A DNA stretch of 64,000 nt from Marisa cornuarietis (GCA_004794655.1 SMMW01000627.1:2851501-2915500), one strand, 5' to 3'. Positions 20,881 to 33,937 are shown, counted from the first letter of the stretch. A program made the numbers and translations. The notes: generated from the letters alone by a model not told the origin.

Positions 20881-23255
20881 CTTTAGTGATCTTCAGCAGT
20901 ACTTAGCGATGTTTCACGATTTTAGTGACCTTTATTGATTTTTGCGATGTTAGACGATTTTTAATTATTTTCAGCTATGTTTTAGAGATCTCTAATGACT
21001 TGAAGAACATTTCTTAGAGATGCAAAGAATAATTCACTAGTAGCAAAGAAACTTTTAATGCAACTTTTCTTACGAAGACTAGGGGAAAAAGGGCTTGTTT
21101 ACTTGGAGAAGAATGAAAGGGATGATTATATTCAGGATAATAATCAAGGGAAAATCGTGAAAGAACACGGAGAAACAAATGTGGGAACAAAACGTAAAAG
21201 ATGCTGAAATCTGAAAAAATTGCTGCAGCGTAGCCAGGCTTCTGTAATGTAACCCGCAGCACCAGCACACATAAACTGTTCCAAAGAACAAAAATCTCAA
21301 GACAGCAGTCAACAGCCTGTCTCACGGTCTGCAGGAATTCCTCACTTTTCTTCTCAAGTCACGTAGGTGCAACGACAGATGTTTTCTTTCCGATACGAGT
21401 CGAGGCTTCGCCGATTCAGGATGTGCTATCGCGCCTTTGGAAGTAATTGTTTTCCCGTACAATTACAACCTCGACAATCCCCCAAGACATCCTTATCGTT
21501 CTACAAGCCACACCTTTGGTTGCTGTTTTTCTCTTTCTTTGCCTCTCACTTTCTCTCTACATAATTTTCCCCGTTCATTTTCATTGAGTGGTGTCCCTTT
21601 GCCTTAAAGGCTGGAGGGGACGAGCTCTCTCTCTCTCTCTGCTCTTTTTCTTTTAATTCGTGTAGTGCATTTGGGTTTTTATCGTATTTGGTGTTTGCTG
21701 ATAACTGTTAATCTGTGCTTTTCTCTGCGTTTCACCTGTCGCTGTTCTGGACTATTTTCTGAGCCTATGCCCCATTTTTCTCTTCTTTATCGTCTTACGG
21801 TCGTGTACGCCATATCTACATCATCTCGACTCCTGGGTTTTTGCTTGTTGATTTAAATCATCTCCACCCTGCAGATTGCTCAACACTTTCTGCTCTACTT
21901 CGGTACATTTTCCTCACAACATTTTCCGCTGCTTTAGATGGTGGATTTCCGTGAATCAACAAGCATGGACTTGATTCTCTCATCTCTTGTCTACATCGTT
22001 GCCTCCTGCATCATCTATTTTCTTCCGTTCCGCTGTACGTGTTGATGTGACCTCCATGACAGTCGTATTATTATTATTATTATTCCCTTTAATCTTGTAC
22101 CTATAGATTAAAATAAAACACGTCAAACTTGTTTTAAAAAGTATTTATTGTCCTCAGTTCTTCTTCTGTTTATTCTTTCAGTTTATCTCTCCTCAACCAC
22201 CCATTTTCTCTGCTTGTTTTCTTTCCCGTCTTTTCAAATTTTCTCAGCTCACCGTGATGTCCTTCGAGCAAAATTATTAAGGAGCTGAATGGAGACATAC
22301 ACGGTAGTGTAGGTGTTAGGAACTTGTTTTCTTCCAAGGTGGATTATAATAACAAATCAAGGAGGCAGGCAGATTGTTTTTCTCCGATCTGCAGTATAGC
22401 GTGTAATGAAAACGATATTAATACTGAGCAGCATTGTCTCGAGAACAGAAACAGTTTGTAACTTGAGCAGACATGTCAGGCAAGTTAATACTTAGTGTAG
22501 ATTTTATTTCACATTCTGTTCCTTCTTCCAAAGTTGCGAGTGAACACAGTGGAGAAGTTTCTTTTCATGCAAAAGTGTAACTTAGTTTTGAAAGACGGGT
22601 AATTTGATATTGATTTGTTTCTAGAAATTAGAAGTTTTCTAATGGAGGCATATTAAAACGCTGATTCATTTTAAATTACTTGCATAACACAGGGAAATGA
22701 GAGATAATAGCTTCCTTCACCAAAAACGTGGCCTTTAAACATAAAGTTTCTTTCGTAAGAAGACGAAAAAAACCATTAAAGACAGGGAACAGCAGAAGAA
22801 AAAATAAATTATGTACATTTGCGTGTATTTTTTACGTGCAGTCCACACATCTTTGGGTGAGATCAGGAAATTCTATAATCTTACTTCATACTTTTAAGTT
22901 AAAATTTATGGAAAAATAATGGTAAAAAAATTGTTTAACAAGAACTAGATTTAGACAAAATTATATGGTATATTATGCCAAAAAATGTCAAAAAAGCGAC
23001 AAGAAATATTTATGAAAAAACGAGAAGCAGAACGTAAAAAAACATTTTCTGATGGGATGCGTTCTTCTTGCTCTTGTTAATAAAAATGTTTCAATAGACG
23101 CACTAAAGGGTGGAGAGTAAAAAGTAATAAGAGAACAAACAATCAAAGAAAGATCAGACAAATCGATAGTAAGTAATTAATTTCACAATAAAGTTCTCTG
23201 ATGAAAACCTTTGAATGATTTGTGCTTCGTAATCTTAGACATGCAAGCGTAAAAG

Positions 23256-23313
<58 letters not shown>

Positions 23314-24349
23314 AACTCTCTCACTCTCTCACTGGTGCCAAGTAGCTGCAAGTCTTCAGATCTTTTACAGGTCCAGACAAATATTGCTGCATCCAGAAAA
23401 TGGCAGTCTTTAGTTACCACAACTCCTCAGATCGCCTCGCTATCTTAAGAAGATGATGGAAGATTTGTTTTGTAAGATCTGAGGACGAAGATCCGCTCAG
23501 CTAAGGATTAAGCCGATTAGAAATTGCCTGTCACGTGACGCGTCTGAACATATCACAAACGTGGCCCAAGAGTGATAAATTTAATTAAGGAGACTGGTAA
23601 CAGGAAATGATCTCAGCGTCGCGGAGGACATAGTAAGTGCCACGGAGGACATAACAGGACAAAAGAAGCATATTTCAAAATGATAATTTTTCTTAATGCT
23701 TCTTCAAAGGGTCTACAAAACTTATTGCGAAACAAAATAAACAGGAAAAAGAAAGGGAGAGAAAGAGAGAGAGAGAACAAATAAAGAGAAAAAAGTGAAT
23801 TAGCTGATCCCTCCACTTTTTTCATTAAAAAAATTGAAAAAGAAAAAAATAAGTATCGATTTCTAATTTTCACATTTTCACACACGTATTGCACAATCAT
23901 TATCATGGTGATTCAAAAGTATCTTTGGATCCTCTGAAGAACCAGATATTTACAAGCATGTCCAGAAAACCTCGCGGGCTTGCGACAGTTAAAAATTTGT
24001 CTCTTCAGGTTGGATGACCTACCGATGCTTCTCGAAAACAGTGCATTTAGTTCAGGTAACAAAAGACATGGCAACTCTAGGGCTTATGTCTGTATAGTTA
24101 TTTTACAATTACACCAACTCTCGTATTTAATGTCTGTAGAAATTGCTATGTGCTTAATTAGCTATTGTTTACATTACTTAGAGTAGATCTATTGATTTTA
24201 ATAGAATATTTTTATGAATCGGATGGCATTCGAGAATACGTTCCTGAAGAGCCTGTTCCAGACATCATACAAACAACGACTTTGTACAAATGACAACTCT
24301 TTATTTACGAGGGTAACAGAATAACCAAATGATATGCTTTTTCACATCT
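20881..24349. other. Intergenic
   Basis: No gene supported. It contains (TTA)n at 22069-22083 and (CA)n at 23262-23311, and CT-rich tracts near 21625. Confidence 0.5.
23262..23311. repeat. (CA)n microsatellite
   Basis: About 25 uninterrupted CA units. Confidence 0.97.
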
Positions 24350-24860
24350 AGCCCTAGTAGAAAAAAAACTTATTGAAATAAAAATCAAACTGTTGTCAAA
24401 AGTAACATCTAGAATTTCACAGCTTTGGACTCGTGGTACTTGCTGGGTACTTAGATGAACGGGGCGGTGAGGTTCTGTCTCTTCTGTCGTGCTGTTATAA
24501 GCATAGCTTCTGTTTTGAGAAGGTTGAGTGCCAGGCTGCTTAGTTCCGTCCAAGACTGAAGCTCATCAGCAGTCTGTTGTAAAAGAGCCGCCAGTTTGTC
24601 GTCGGCAAACATTTCGCATGACTGGGGGATATAAAGAGGAAGGTCGTTTATGTAGAGATAAAACAGAAGAGGACCATAGACTGAGCCTTGTGGGACACCA
24701 GATTTTACTTCAATGGGATCCGACATTTGGTGTTTAACTTGTCTGAGGTCTGTTGGAGAGAATGGATTTAAGGAATCGGATGGAGCAGTTGCTAAGCTTG
24801 TAATGTTCTAATTTTCTGATTAGTACATCATGATGAATTATCTCAAAAGGGCTGCAGTAT
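24350..24860 (-). mobile_element. Reverse transcriptase fossil of a non-LTR retrotransposon
   Basis: The minus strand encodes a recognisable RT domain fragment in several frames: HHDVLIRKLEHYKLSN and FLKSILSNRPQ, then (after a stop or frameshift) GVPQGSVYGPLLFYLYINDL, then FADDKLAALL with the catalytic ADD in place of the usual YADD, then a frameshifted LDVTFDNSLIF block. Both ends are missing and frames are broken, so it is a dead fragment of a Jockey/CR1-like element. Confidence 0.85.
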
Positions 24861-24879
24861 AATGGATGTCATTTATGAA

Positions 24880-25181
24880 GCTTAATCACGGTTGTCACAC
24901 TCGTAGGACACCAGGAACCTCTACTTTCAACAGCTAAGCGACTTAAATTGGTCTTCTGTGGTGATGTGACTCGGCACGACACTTTGTCGAAGACTATTCA
25001 TGAATGTCAAAGACTGGATTGGTCGTCCTGTACAGGACCTGCTGACTATCGCCCACAATAGGCGAGACTGGTGCCAGTCAACTGACTGACTGACTGACTG
25101 ACTGACTGACTGACTGACTGACTGACTGACTGACTGACTGACTGACTGACTGACTGACTGACTGACTGACTGACTGACTGA
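24880..25181 (+). mobile_element. 3' end of a second non-LTR retrotransposon with (GACT)n tail
   Basis: The plus strand reads RLKLVFCGDVTRHDTLSKTI and, after a frameshift, DWIGRPVQDLLTIAHNRRDW. This is the well-known C-terminal block of RTE/L1-like elements in invertebrates (RLKWFGHV.RHDTLSKTI ... GR.VQDLLT.A..R..W). A tetranucleotide tract of about 25 GACT units (25080-25181) follows directly. It lies opposite to the RT fossil at 24350-24860, so it is a separate insertion. Confidence 0.75.
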
Positions 25182-28100
25182 GCACGAGTGTAGTACACAT
25201 GACTGAGAAAAGGTTTCAACGAGAACGCTTCAATTTTCCCTTTAATGGTACGTGAAAAAAAACTTAGCCAGCTTAGAGTTTCTGTCAGAGATACACGACA
25301 AAAAGACTGTTCAGTTTCTATTAGTGGTGCTTACCCAAGAAACCCCAGTAGATTACCTACTTTCAATACGTGAAAACAAACTACTTTGATCCTATGTTGT
25401 ATATGTGTTTTCGAACAGACCAGCTGACTACAGGCATAAATAATAGTCTTTATCCTGCGTTTGTCATTTCAAACATCGTCGATTGCATGAATAAAGGCTT
25501 TTTAGGGTGGGGTCGACCTACCCTTTTCCTGGCAGTGTGGAAAAAGACTATAATTCAATATCGACTGGTCGTTAAAGCAAAATTACTAACATTTCCAAGC
25601 CCCTTCTTTCTCACTGAAAAGCAGGAATCTGTCCAAGCGTTCCCTGTTATTTATTCAAAACATTCGTTTCTTGTTTCTCATTGCTGACAGAATAGAAAGT
25701 AGAGGGTCTGGTATCGACAGGCTGTGCCAAGCTTTATCGCCTGATTTTAAAATACAATTAATTTTTAACTGTTTGGCCACACGCAGTGTCGAAGTGCTCC
25801 CACTGCTTCCAGGTCCTTCTAAACAGTCTCATTCACATTATATGCTCTTCGCAACGAGCATTTCAGGAACTGCTGGTCGTATCTAAAAGCGATAAAAACT
25901 CTTACAAGATTTTGATTTGCGTTGTTAAATTGAATGGACATGCTCAAAAAAAATGCGTTTCGTTGTGGATAAGACAGAAGAACAAAAATTCTGTGAGAGG
26001 AAGAATTTATGCAAATGTAGCCACAGATGTACTAATGCTCATTTTGGGTCAGGCTGCTATAAGCGCTTTTATCATCATTATCATCGTCGTCGTCATCGCC
26101 TCCACCACCACCACCACCAGCACATTTCTGTGCTTTGCCTCGAGAACGTATGTGTATATGACCCGCAAGATTTGGGCAGCTGTATGAGAAAAAAATGAAA
26201 TCAAAGCCAATTTCTTTTTTTGCTGATGTTTATTGATGGAGCCACTGAGGTACAGACCCTGATTCGGGTAAAACACTGGAAGAAAATAGTTGCAACAGTA
26301 AACAGCATCATTGACCTTTTTATACAAACTGTATGGAAACACCGTAAAACCGAACTTGTGCACAAATACTGTTTGTGTACCAAACACTTAAAGAATTGTA
26401 GGTTTTTTTTTTACACCCCGAGACATTACAACGTTTCATATTGCAAATAATAACATTTATCAACAAGGCATAAAAGATCATATGTACATATGTAGGCAAT
26501 TTCAGCTTCTCATGACGGGGAGAGGAAATGCACTACTCTGCATCCTGGGGAAAAAAAAAACAATCATTAGCATTCCTTTATGTTTCTCTCTCAATAAAGT
26601 TTCTCTTCCCAAAATTGTAGAAACTTTCGACAGTGACTGAAAGACATAATTATCAACGGACAGGAGACTTAGACATCTACAGAGGTAGATGTGGCCATGA
26701 GGCAAGAAGGCAAAAACCTCGGTGGTCTCGCATTATGTTTAGTCTCTAGCAACCTCGGAGGTGTCAAGACATTTAAGAGCATGCCTACAATGTCCGTCTG
26801 TCTAGATGTTTACACACTTTTCAACCACAATCACCTTCCTTTTCCATTGTTGACAGTTTTCTACACAATAACAATTTTAGTGTATTTTTAAAACTTTAAA
26901 AATAATATTAAAGATTCAATCCATCAAGATAGTGAATGGAAAGCTTATTACATTCGTTCAGAATCGAATCCGCAATATGTACAGTATTTTATTTTTTAAA
27001 GACACGAACTGCTGGAGAAATTAAAAAAGAAGAATTAAGTGACTTATGAAAAAAATGCCTCTATCAGCATATTTTTAAGACATGAACTGCTGGAGAAATA
27101 AAAAAGAAGAATTAGGAGACTAAACACCTCTGACAGTATTACTTGTGAGATGCAGTGACAAGACATGTCTCCGTTAGCTTTACTTGTAAGTGCATCTGGA
27201 ATATATTCTGATCGCCAGAATGTGTTTCAGTCAAAACGAAAGATTTGTTCCTAAAGATCAGGAGAGGCGTTACTTTACAGTACATCACAGGCTCAACACG
27301 ACGGAAGGAAAAGTACAAAAGAGGTAGAAAATGTATTTAATGATAGCGACAAGCTTTATGTTTCATGACTTTGTTTTCACCTCATTTACAAGTCATTTGA
27401 AAGGTCTAGTAGGGTGAATATTTTCTCATCACTAAACCTGTGCAAGATAATATTTTCACCAGTCTAAGAGAAATCTGTTCTTGAGGTACACACCTGCAAG
27501 CATGACTATGCACAGAATGAGGACAAACTCGTGACAAGTTTGACAGATAGTTCTAATTAGCACATGAGGATAGGTCTAATTAGCACATAATCCAATCTTC
27601 TCACTGGTTGTGGCCGTGACAACGTAGGCGTATTCATGTCCAGTCCTGACCTGTGGATCTTGTGAACCTCTTTCTGTGCATGAAGATGCTTGTAGGCATC
27701 TATCTCGAGTACACGAGGAAGATAAACACGCTGATTTTGGGAAATAGTATCGTTACTCAACTTCACATAGTCATTAGAAGACATGCTAGACTAGACCTTT
27801 AAGGTGTGCGGTTGATCGCTGAGACATCCCCGGCACCCTTGACAAAACACAGCATCTGCAATTTATCCATGCAAAGGGACTTTCCTAAGCGACGATCAGG
27901 ACAAACTGGATTAGACTTTAGGCATAATAAAAGAGACTTTATACGGCTCCACAAAATCGTAGTATGCGTTTTCTTTATGTCGCCAACAGTAATAAATGCA
28001 TATCAACCTCACAGTAATTTTTAATCGGAATGTCATCTCCATCCTGTACAGCGCGTGATCAAATTGTTCTGTTCTAATCGCTGCACCTTGTAATCACCCA

Positions 28101-28498
28101 GTTGTCGTGTCAGGTCACTTAAGAATCAGCAACAATTTACACAGCAGCAAAGTGATAAAGCCATGAAGGTAAACGGGACAGAGAAAGGCCTTTAAGGATA
28201 CAACATTCCAGAAAAAAAACCAGCAAAAACAGCGAACCGGATGTGAAAGTCCAGGTCATCGATGTCCCGAGATGTTGTCGTCACGCATAGCATCGTCGAT
28301 CAGTTTTGAGATGAGACTCTCGCCTGCATGTCATGGACGACGGCTGGGTGAGAAATGTCTCCTAGGTAACAAAGATCTGGTTCCCTGTCACCATTCTTAA
28401 AACGTTTCCCCACATTTTTATTTTAGCAGCTTGGTTTTTTTTTCGGAGGGCCAGTGTGGCTGGTTTTATTTTGTTTTTTGTTGTTTGATTTGGTTGGA
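25182..28498. other. Intergenic with a local duplication
   Basis: Positions 26993-27065 and 27071-27140 are two copies of a ~75-bp segment with GAACTGCTGGAGAAAT and AAAAAAGAAGAATTA. TCTAATTAGCACAT occurs twice at 27550-27590. No gene is supported. Confidence 0.5.
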
Positions 28499-28640
28499 AC
28501 ACACACACACACACACAGACAAACGCATACACAACCATATAGATATAATTATATATACACTCACGCACACACATATATATATATATTGAATATCTACACA
28601 CATAGACACACGCACGCATACAAATGCATACGCGTAAAAT
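28499..28640. repeat. CA/TA-rich simple repeat
   Basis: (CA)n, then AT-rich TATATATA, then ACACACGCACGC-type sequence. Confidence 0.9.
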
Positions 28641-29394
28641 GAAGACATTATATCTTTCTCTCTTTTTGCATCACTTCTTTTTTTCTCACTCTTTCTCTTA
28701 CATTCTTTCTTCTCCTTTAATCTACCCTTCTCTCTTCCTTTCTTACTCCGCCTTTCTCACTACCTGCTCTCTCCTTCTTTTCCTCCTATAAATACATTTC
28801 TCTATAGCCCTCTCTATATACTATATCTGAAGTTTTTATGTTAATTTCTCTAAAAGAACGTTGCAGCAGCTGTTCGAGAAATTGTCGCCTTAGTCCCCGA
28901 TATAGAAACCTCAGTAGGTTACCAGCAGGCGACACACACTTCGTCAAAACGATCACACTTGGATCTGTTTGTGAATTTTGACCCTAAACAGCGCCATAAT
29001 CGTCAACCGGCTTCTACTTTCGTGCCACATAATGGCGCAGGCAGCCTAACCTGCCATTGAAATACAGAAGTAAATCCAATCATGTTGCACTGCCAATCAT
29101 CCAAGTAATGTTATAATGTTTTCACAATAATTATTATAGATCCACCTAATGTGCTCGGCCTCACACACCACATTTAAATGACTAAGCCCCGTAAATAGCA
29201 ACTTTCCACAACACAGCGACCAGAGGATTCAGAAGTTGTTTAGGTTGAAAATAAATAAATAAATAATTATTTACTTGGTCTAACAGTTCTCGAACAATGA
29301 ATATTCATCATCTTTATATGCATGAATGTGTGTGGTATATTTGAGTGTCACTCGCTCTTTTATCTTTACCTCCCATGACATAACCAGGTCAATA

Positions 29395-29492
29395 TGTTTG
29401 CTAAAAGGTAGTTTGGGGAAAGTTTTCCGGCAACAGGCCTCGAACCAGTGACATTCTAGCTCCACAGTGGACACAGTAACCACTAGGCTATG
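29395..29492 (-). mobile_element. tRNA-headed SINE fragment, family 2
   Basis: The minus strand reads GTACATAGCCTAGTGGTTAC (A-box-like) and CACTGGTTCGAGGCC (B box), with AACTTTCCCCAAAC beyond. There is no tRNA acceptor-stem pairing, so it is not a tRNA gene. Confidence 0.55.
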
Positions 29493-29625
29493 TACCCAAA
29501 ATCCTGCAAAGAGAATCTTCCTTGATAAAGGGGTAAAGTCGGTTTTACTAGGCGTCAGACAAGACTATCATTGCCCATTAATCAGATAATTACACCACTT
29601 AGCAAGATCGCCAGAAATCCAAGGT

Positions 29626-29770
29626 GTCAAACTAAAGTTGCTGTGACGTTTGTCAAACTAACGTTGCTGTGACGTTCGTCAAACTAACGTTGCTGTGACG
29701 TTCGTCAAACTAACGTTGCTGTGACGTTCGTCAAATTAATATTGCTAAGAAGTCTGACTTAACTAACGTT
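29626..29770. repeat. Minisatellite D, 26 bp unit, ~5.5 copies
   Basis: The unit is GTCAAACTAACGTTGCTGTG plus ACGTTC. The central four copies are almost identical and the last ones are diverged (TTAATATTGCTAAGAAGT). Confidence 0.92.
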
Positions 29771-29981
29771 GCTGATGAGATTGTCGAATAAACGCTGTTC
29801 AGACGTTGGTAAAGTGTTACATCTAGACAAGCGCACTACGTGGCAAGTGTTAATTTTCAAAGCAGGTCGTGTGTGAATGTATGTAAACGACGTGAAGAAC
29901 TTCAAGAAAAGGTTCTTTTTAACGTGTACAGATCTCAAGAGTACCACTGACTGCTCCAAAAGTTTAAATATAAATAAATAA

Positions 29982-30040
29982 CACACACACACACACACAT
30001 ACACACACACACGCACGCACGCACACACACACACACACAC
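29982..30040. repeat. (CA)n microsatellite
   Basis: CA repeats with CGCA interruptions. Confidence 0.95.
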
Positions 30041-30300
30041 AAGGGCTCTATTATCATTTTCTCACCCTTGGACAAGTCTCAACATATATGTTTCATCATA
30101 TAACATGATATTTCCAAACAGAGTCTCTATTTTCTCTTTATACACGAATTGGCAAAACATGGATTACAAAACCAGAAAAAATGTATCTCATCCACACTGG
30201 GGAATGGGACAAATCAAAGCTAAAAACTGCCAGAAGGAGGTGATGTGCTATCCTCCTCTACACAGCAGTAGCTGAGAAGGTGATGGAAGGTGATCCTCGT

Positions 30301-31119
30301 CTACACAGCAGTAGGTGCGGAGTTTCTATTCTGGCAGCCCTTGCCTGTGGTGTCTGTACACGACTCTCTGATGGAGCGCCGGAAGTTCTTGCTGAAGGTG
30401 AGGAAGAGAATGAACTTGACGGCGTAATACAGGTAAGATCCGAACAAGAGGACGAGCTGCACCAGACTGGCCTCTTCACTTATCACCATGTGGCGCTCCC
30501 CCGCTGATCCCACCACAGTCCCACCACCCCCACCGCCCATCGTGTGGATCATGTCACCGATCACGTAGTACAGGCGGCTCACGTGACTGGGCAAGTTCAT
30601 GATGACGTAGGAGAGAGAGAGGGCGAAGAGCATCTTGGCAACGCGAACCTGCGGGATGTCCATCAGCTCGGCCCGACGTTTTTGGCTTCCGGGACTGGAA
30701 CGCCGCCAGCGGTAGGTGTTGATGATGGACAGGACTATGGCTACCAGCATGATGGTCACGCAAACGAGAGGCAGGAGGAGCGTGACGACAGAGTCGAAGA
30801 TGGACAGCGCCTTCATCACGCTCATGAAGGGCTCGTCCTTGCGGTCGCACATGCGCCGACCCGTGTTGTCTGCGCGCACCTCCGTGGCCGCCGCGGACGT
30901 GATGTAGACCACGAGAGAGCCGCAGGCCAGGAGGGTCACGACGATGAGGGCCCGCGAGCGCGTGCAGAAGACGTTGACCTTGGTCGGGTGGCAGATGGCG
31001 ATGTAGTTCTCGATGGTGATGCAGACCGTGTACCATACGGACAGGAAGCTGCAGGCGTAGGACAGGAAGACCAAGAACTGGCATGCACCCTCCTCGTGGT
31101 TTAAGCGGATGCCCAGCAC
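30301..31119 (-). CDS. Class A GPCR, exon 2 (TM3 to C-terminus)
   Basis: This is the second coding exon of a 363-residue receptor. The acceptor CTTCGTTCTGCAG is immediately upstream on the minus strand and TAG is at 30301-30303. It adds residues 92-363. TM3 spans ~103-133 with Cys104 at 3.25 for the disulphide, and TM4 ~147-169. ECL2 holds Cys182. TM5 spans ~198-225 with Pro208, and TM6 ~250-279 with Pro268. ECL3 holds six Gly (286-291), TM7 spans ~308-333 and the tail has Cys345. Motif changes are striking: DRY is ENY (Asn129 for Arg3.50), CWxP is MNLP, and NPxxY is KFILF. The exon is clearly more GC-rich than its surroundings. The fold places it in the plasma membrane. The overall pattern is peptide-receptor-like, but the ligand cannot be told. 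Confidence 0.9.
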   Translation of the reverse strand: MLGIRLNHEEGACQFLVFLSYACSFLSVWYTVCITIENYIAICHPTKVNVFCTRSRALIVVTLLACGSLVVYITSAAATEVRADNTGRRMCDRKDEPFMSVMKALSIFDSVVTLLLPLVCVTIMLVAIVLSIINTYRWRRSSPGSQKRRAELMDIPQVRVAKMLFALSLSYVIMNLPSHVSRLYYVIGDMIHTMGGGGGGTVVGSAGERHMVISEEASLVQLVLLFGSYLYYAVKFILFLTFSKNFRRSIRESCTDTTGKGCQNRNSAPTAV

Positions 31120-33937
31120 CTGCAGAACGAAGACGAAACAGTCTAAAATTCACTTCCGCGCATCTAGATGTAGGAAATAACATTTTTAAAAAAAAACACA
31201 AAAATGTCTAAGATTAGACGAGAGCTTGCAAATTGGAAGAAAGTCCTCAAGATACTTATTGAGAATCCAAAATACCTGATACTGTAGCTTTTATCCCTTC
31301 CCCTTTCTTATCAAATCAGTCTATTCTAAACTATTTTCAAATAATCCAAATGAAAACGGATTTTGTCTTCGCTTGTCGCGTTTATCTGAAAGGCTTACTC
31401 TCTTTGTTGTTTAGGTTTTATGAGGTGAAGAAGTAAGCACATAAAAAATCTAGACTATGACCGCGTTCGCTCGGGGCAATGACAATCTTTAATGAAGCCT
31501 AACTCCACTGAGCAATTCATTCCTCATAAATGAGGTAGCACTACAGTTCTCGTTTCTTGGTTTTATTTTCTTCTTTTATTTATAAGGAGGTGGTCACGTT
31601 TGAAACCAATTAAAACACAATGAAGAGTACTTTTTCATATTATTAATTTTCTTAATAGACTTTTTCCGGAATGATATGATGGTGGTAAGGTAGACTATGA
31701 GAAGACTGGAAATGTGATTTTGATTATTACATTCTTATAGGTACTCCAAACAGAGAAACCTTTTGTAATTGCGAAGTAGTTTCGTGAACAATCCCTCACT
31801 TCCCATAAAAACAAACAAATGAATAAACAAACTGTAAGTTCTTGTTACTGCGTTTTGAACATTATGAACAAAGATAATATTTCTATTATTTGTCAAATAA
31901 TGGTGTTTATTTTATTTTATACTTGGATGCAAAATAAATAGTAAAACACGGCTTGCTACTATACCACCCAAGGGCGTTTTGGTCCGCGGCATTAAAAGTT
32001 GGTCATAGCCGTAGTTAGACACTACTCCACTTTCATGTTTTATTCCTTCGCACGAGATCTAAAAATAGATAACTTCGTCATCTAGGGGAGAGAACAGGCT
32101 TTAAAGTGATACCAACAAACCTAGAGACTTGTAATGCAACAAATGCGCTAAAAGCGATTATCAAAAGTTTGGGCAGCGATTTGCTATGGACACCAAGGAC
32201 ACACTGAATTGATATTGGAATCAGAAGATATCGAATTCTCTAAACAACAAAGCTATCAGGTTTGTTGTTCAGAAAATAACTCTCCCTCTCGGAGTCTGCT
32301 GCAAAATAAAACATGGTAAACCCGGATTCTGCTCCACAACCAATCGCCGCTATATCCGGCCACGTAACTGAGTGGGATCAATGATGATGTCATGCCAATT
32401 ATGAGAAAGCGTGCACTTTTATGAGGTCACGTGACTTTCGTCTTCTCACTGTTTTGGGAAATAAGCTGTCGGTGTATGGAAGTGACTTGTAAAATAAAAG
32501 AAATTACTTTTGTTTCTTCAGTGACCACAGATGTACAGATTTTTGTCTTAACAAGGCTAACTTGCTTTGCTTCCTTCCTTTTTCAGTCGCTGATATTTTG
32601 TTTGTTATTCACCCAGTTGTCTGACTTGCTGCTAGGTAGAAAGTATGACTGCAACAGGCAAAAGACATCAGTAGTGCCCTGAAGAACTGCCTTAGCATCA
32701 ATCTTTCGCCAGATGTATTTTAATATGCAGAAGTAATTGAATTTTTTTTTCATCTACAATCTGTCATTCTTATGCTGCAATACAGCTACAAAACTACGGA
32801 GTGGCCTGTTGAGAAACGTAAACAGCCAGAGCTTTTCAGTGTGAAAAAGTTAAGAAACAATCACATTAGTCAAGCAACAAAGAAACTTGTGCAGATGCCA
32901 TTGCAAAAAAAAATTGAACAAGCAGCAGTTGAAAAAGGCAACACCAGCTGCCAGGTTTTTCCGATACAGCAAGAAAAGAGAAAGCACATAGCAGGCCTTA
33001 TCAGAATGTAAAAGCCACGAGGCTGAAAAGATTCAGAAGACGCATTCTGAAGGAATTTCACACACCACCATCAGGTCAGGTCTTCTGGATCAGATTGGTT
33101 CTTGTCCTGAACCAGAAAGGAGCTTTGAGATTATCTGGGACAGTAGACAACCTACACAATCAACAATATGTTCTTGAGACTAAGAGTGAGATAGATGATG
33201 ACATGTCACTATCAGCCGAGATGTTCATCTTTATCACGCTTGCGTGGATACGTGATATGGTTAAGAACAGTGGTATTTGCTTGAAATCCCAATTTTGGGA
33301 TATTTTTAATACTCCCAGTACCTGGTGATCTGTAAAAAATTGGCGCAGTTTTAAGTTAGTGCTGCCAGCTGATGATTTCTGATTGTTTATTACTCAACTA
33401 TTACTGGCCTATAAAAATCAGCATTTTATTCAGTTTCAGTTTCGGACATAAAATTATTCCGAAATTAAAATATTAAAAAAATCTCATAACTTTATTTGAC
33501 CTATTAAAACGCTTGGTATCACTGAAATCAGTGTGTGAACATCTTTTTGTCGTTGTAGTTCTCTGTTTGCTTATTATTAATTCAAAAATGAGCTTGGGAT
33601 ACCTAGTTCTTATGATAAACGTTAATTTTTGGATTAAGAGAAACAAAATATCGACACCGTATAATGAAGACTTTTAAACGGCATCACTGTTATTTCTTTT
33701 GATGATTGCTGTCTGAAACACTTACATGATGCTTTCTGAATACATGATTGCTGATTCCTAAAGCAGAAGACCTACTGACTCTGTAGCAGCATCGTTCCTA
33801 TATTTATATATATATATATCACAGTGATTAGTGATTTTGCAGGCTGTCAAGTAGAGTGCCAATTGTTTGTGTAGTAGCATGGCTGCTGACATGCTAAAGC
33901 ACCCACAAGAGAAGCACACGATGTTTTGGAGTCTTAC
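31120..33937 (-). other. Intron of the GPCR gene
   Basis: The 2818-bp intron has GTAAGA at its 5' end (33937 downward) and TTCTGCAG at its 3' end. It joins codon to codon (phase 0) after TM2, between Glu91 and Val92. It is AT-rich and holds a decayed coding fragment at 32932-33177. Confidence 0.8.
32932..33177 (+). pseudogene. Unidentified decayed coding fragment within the GPCR intron
   Basis: One plus-strand frame reads KKATPAARFFRYSKKREST, a stop, then CKSHEAEKIQKTHSEGISHT and SCPEPERSFEIIWDSRQP before TGA at 33175-33177. The residue mix looks like real protein rather than chance. The single internal stop and lack of any start suggest a fossil of a transposon or retrogene. I do not recognise the family. 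The minus-strand GPCR gives it no host function. Confidence 0.35.

Noticed and set aside
30544..31201. Long open frames overlapping the GPCR exon in other frames and on the plus strand (186 and 215 codons)
   Set aside because: They are shadows of the GC-rich receptor exon, with His/Arg/Gly-rich composition and no domain; the receptor frame has clear membrane segments and proper splice sites.
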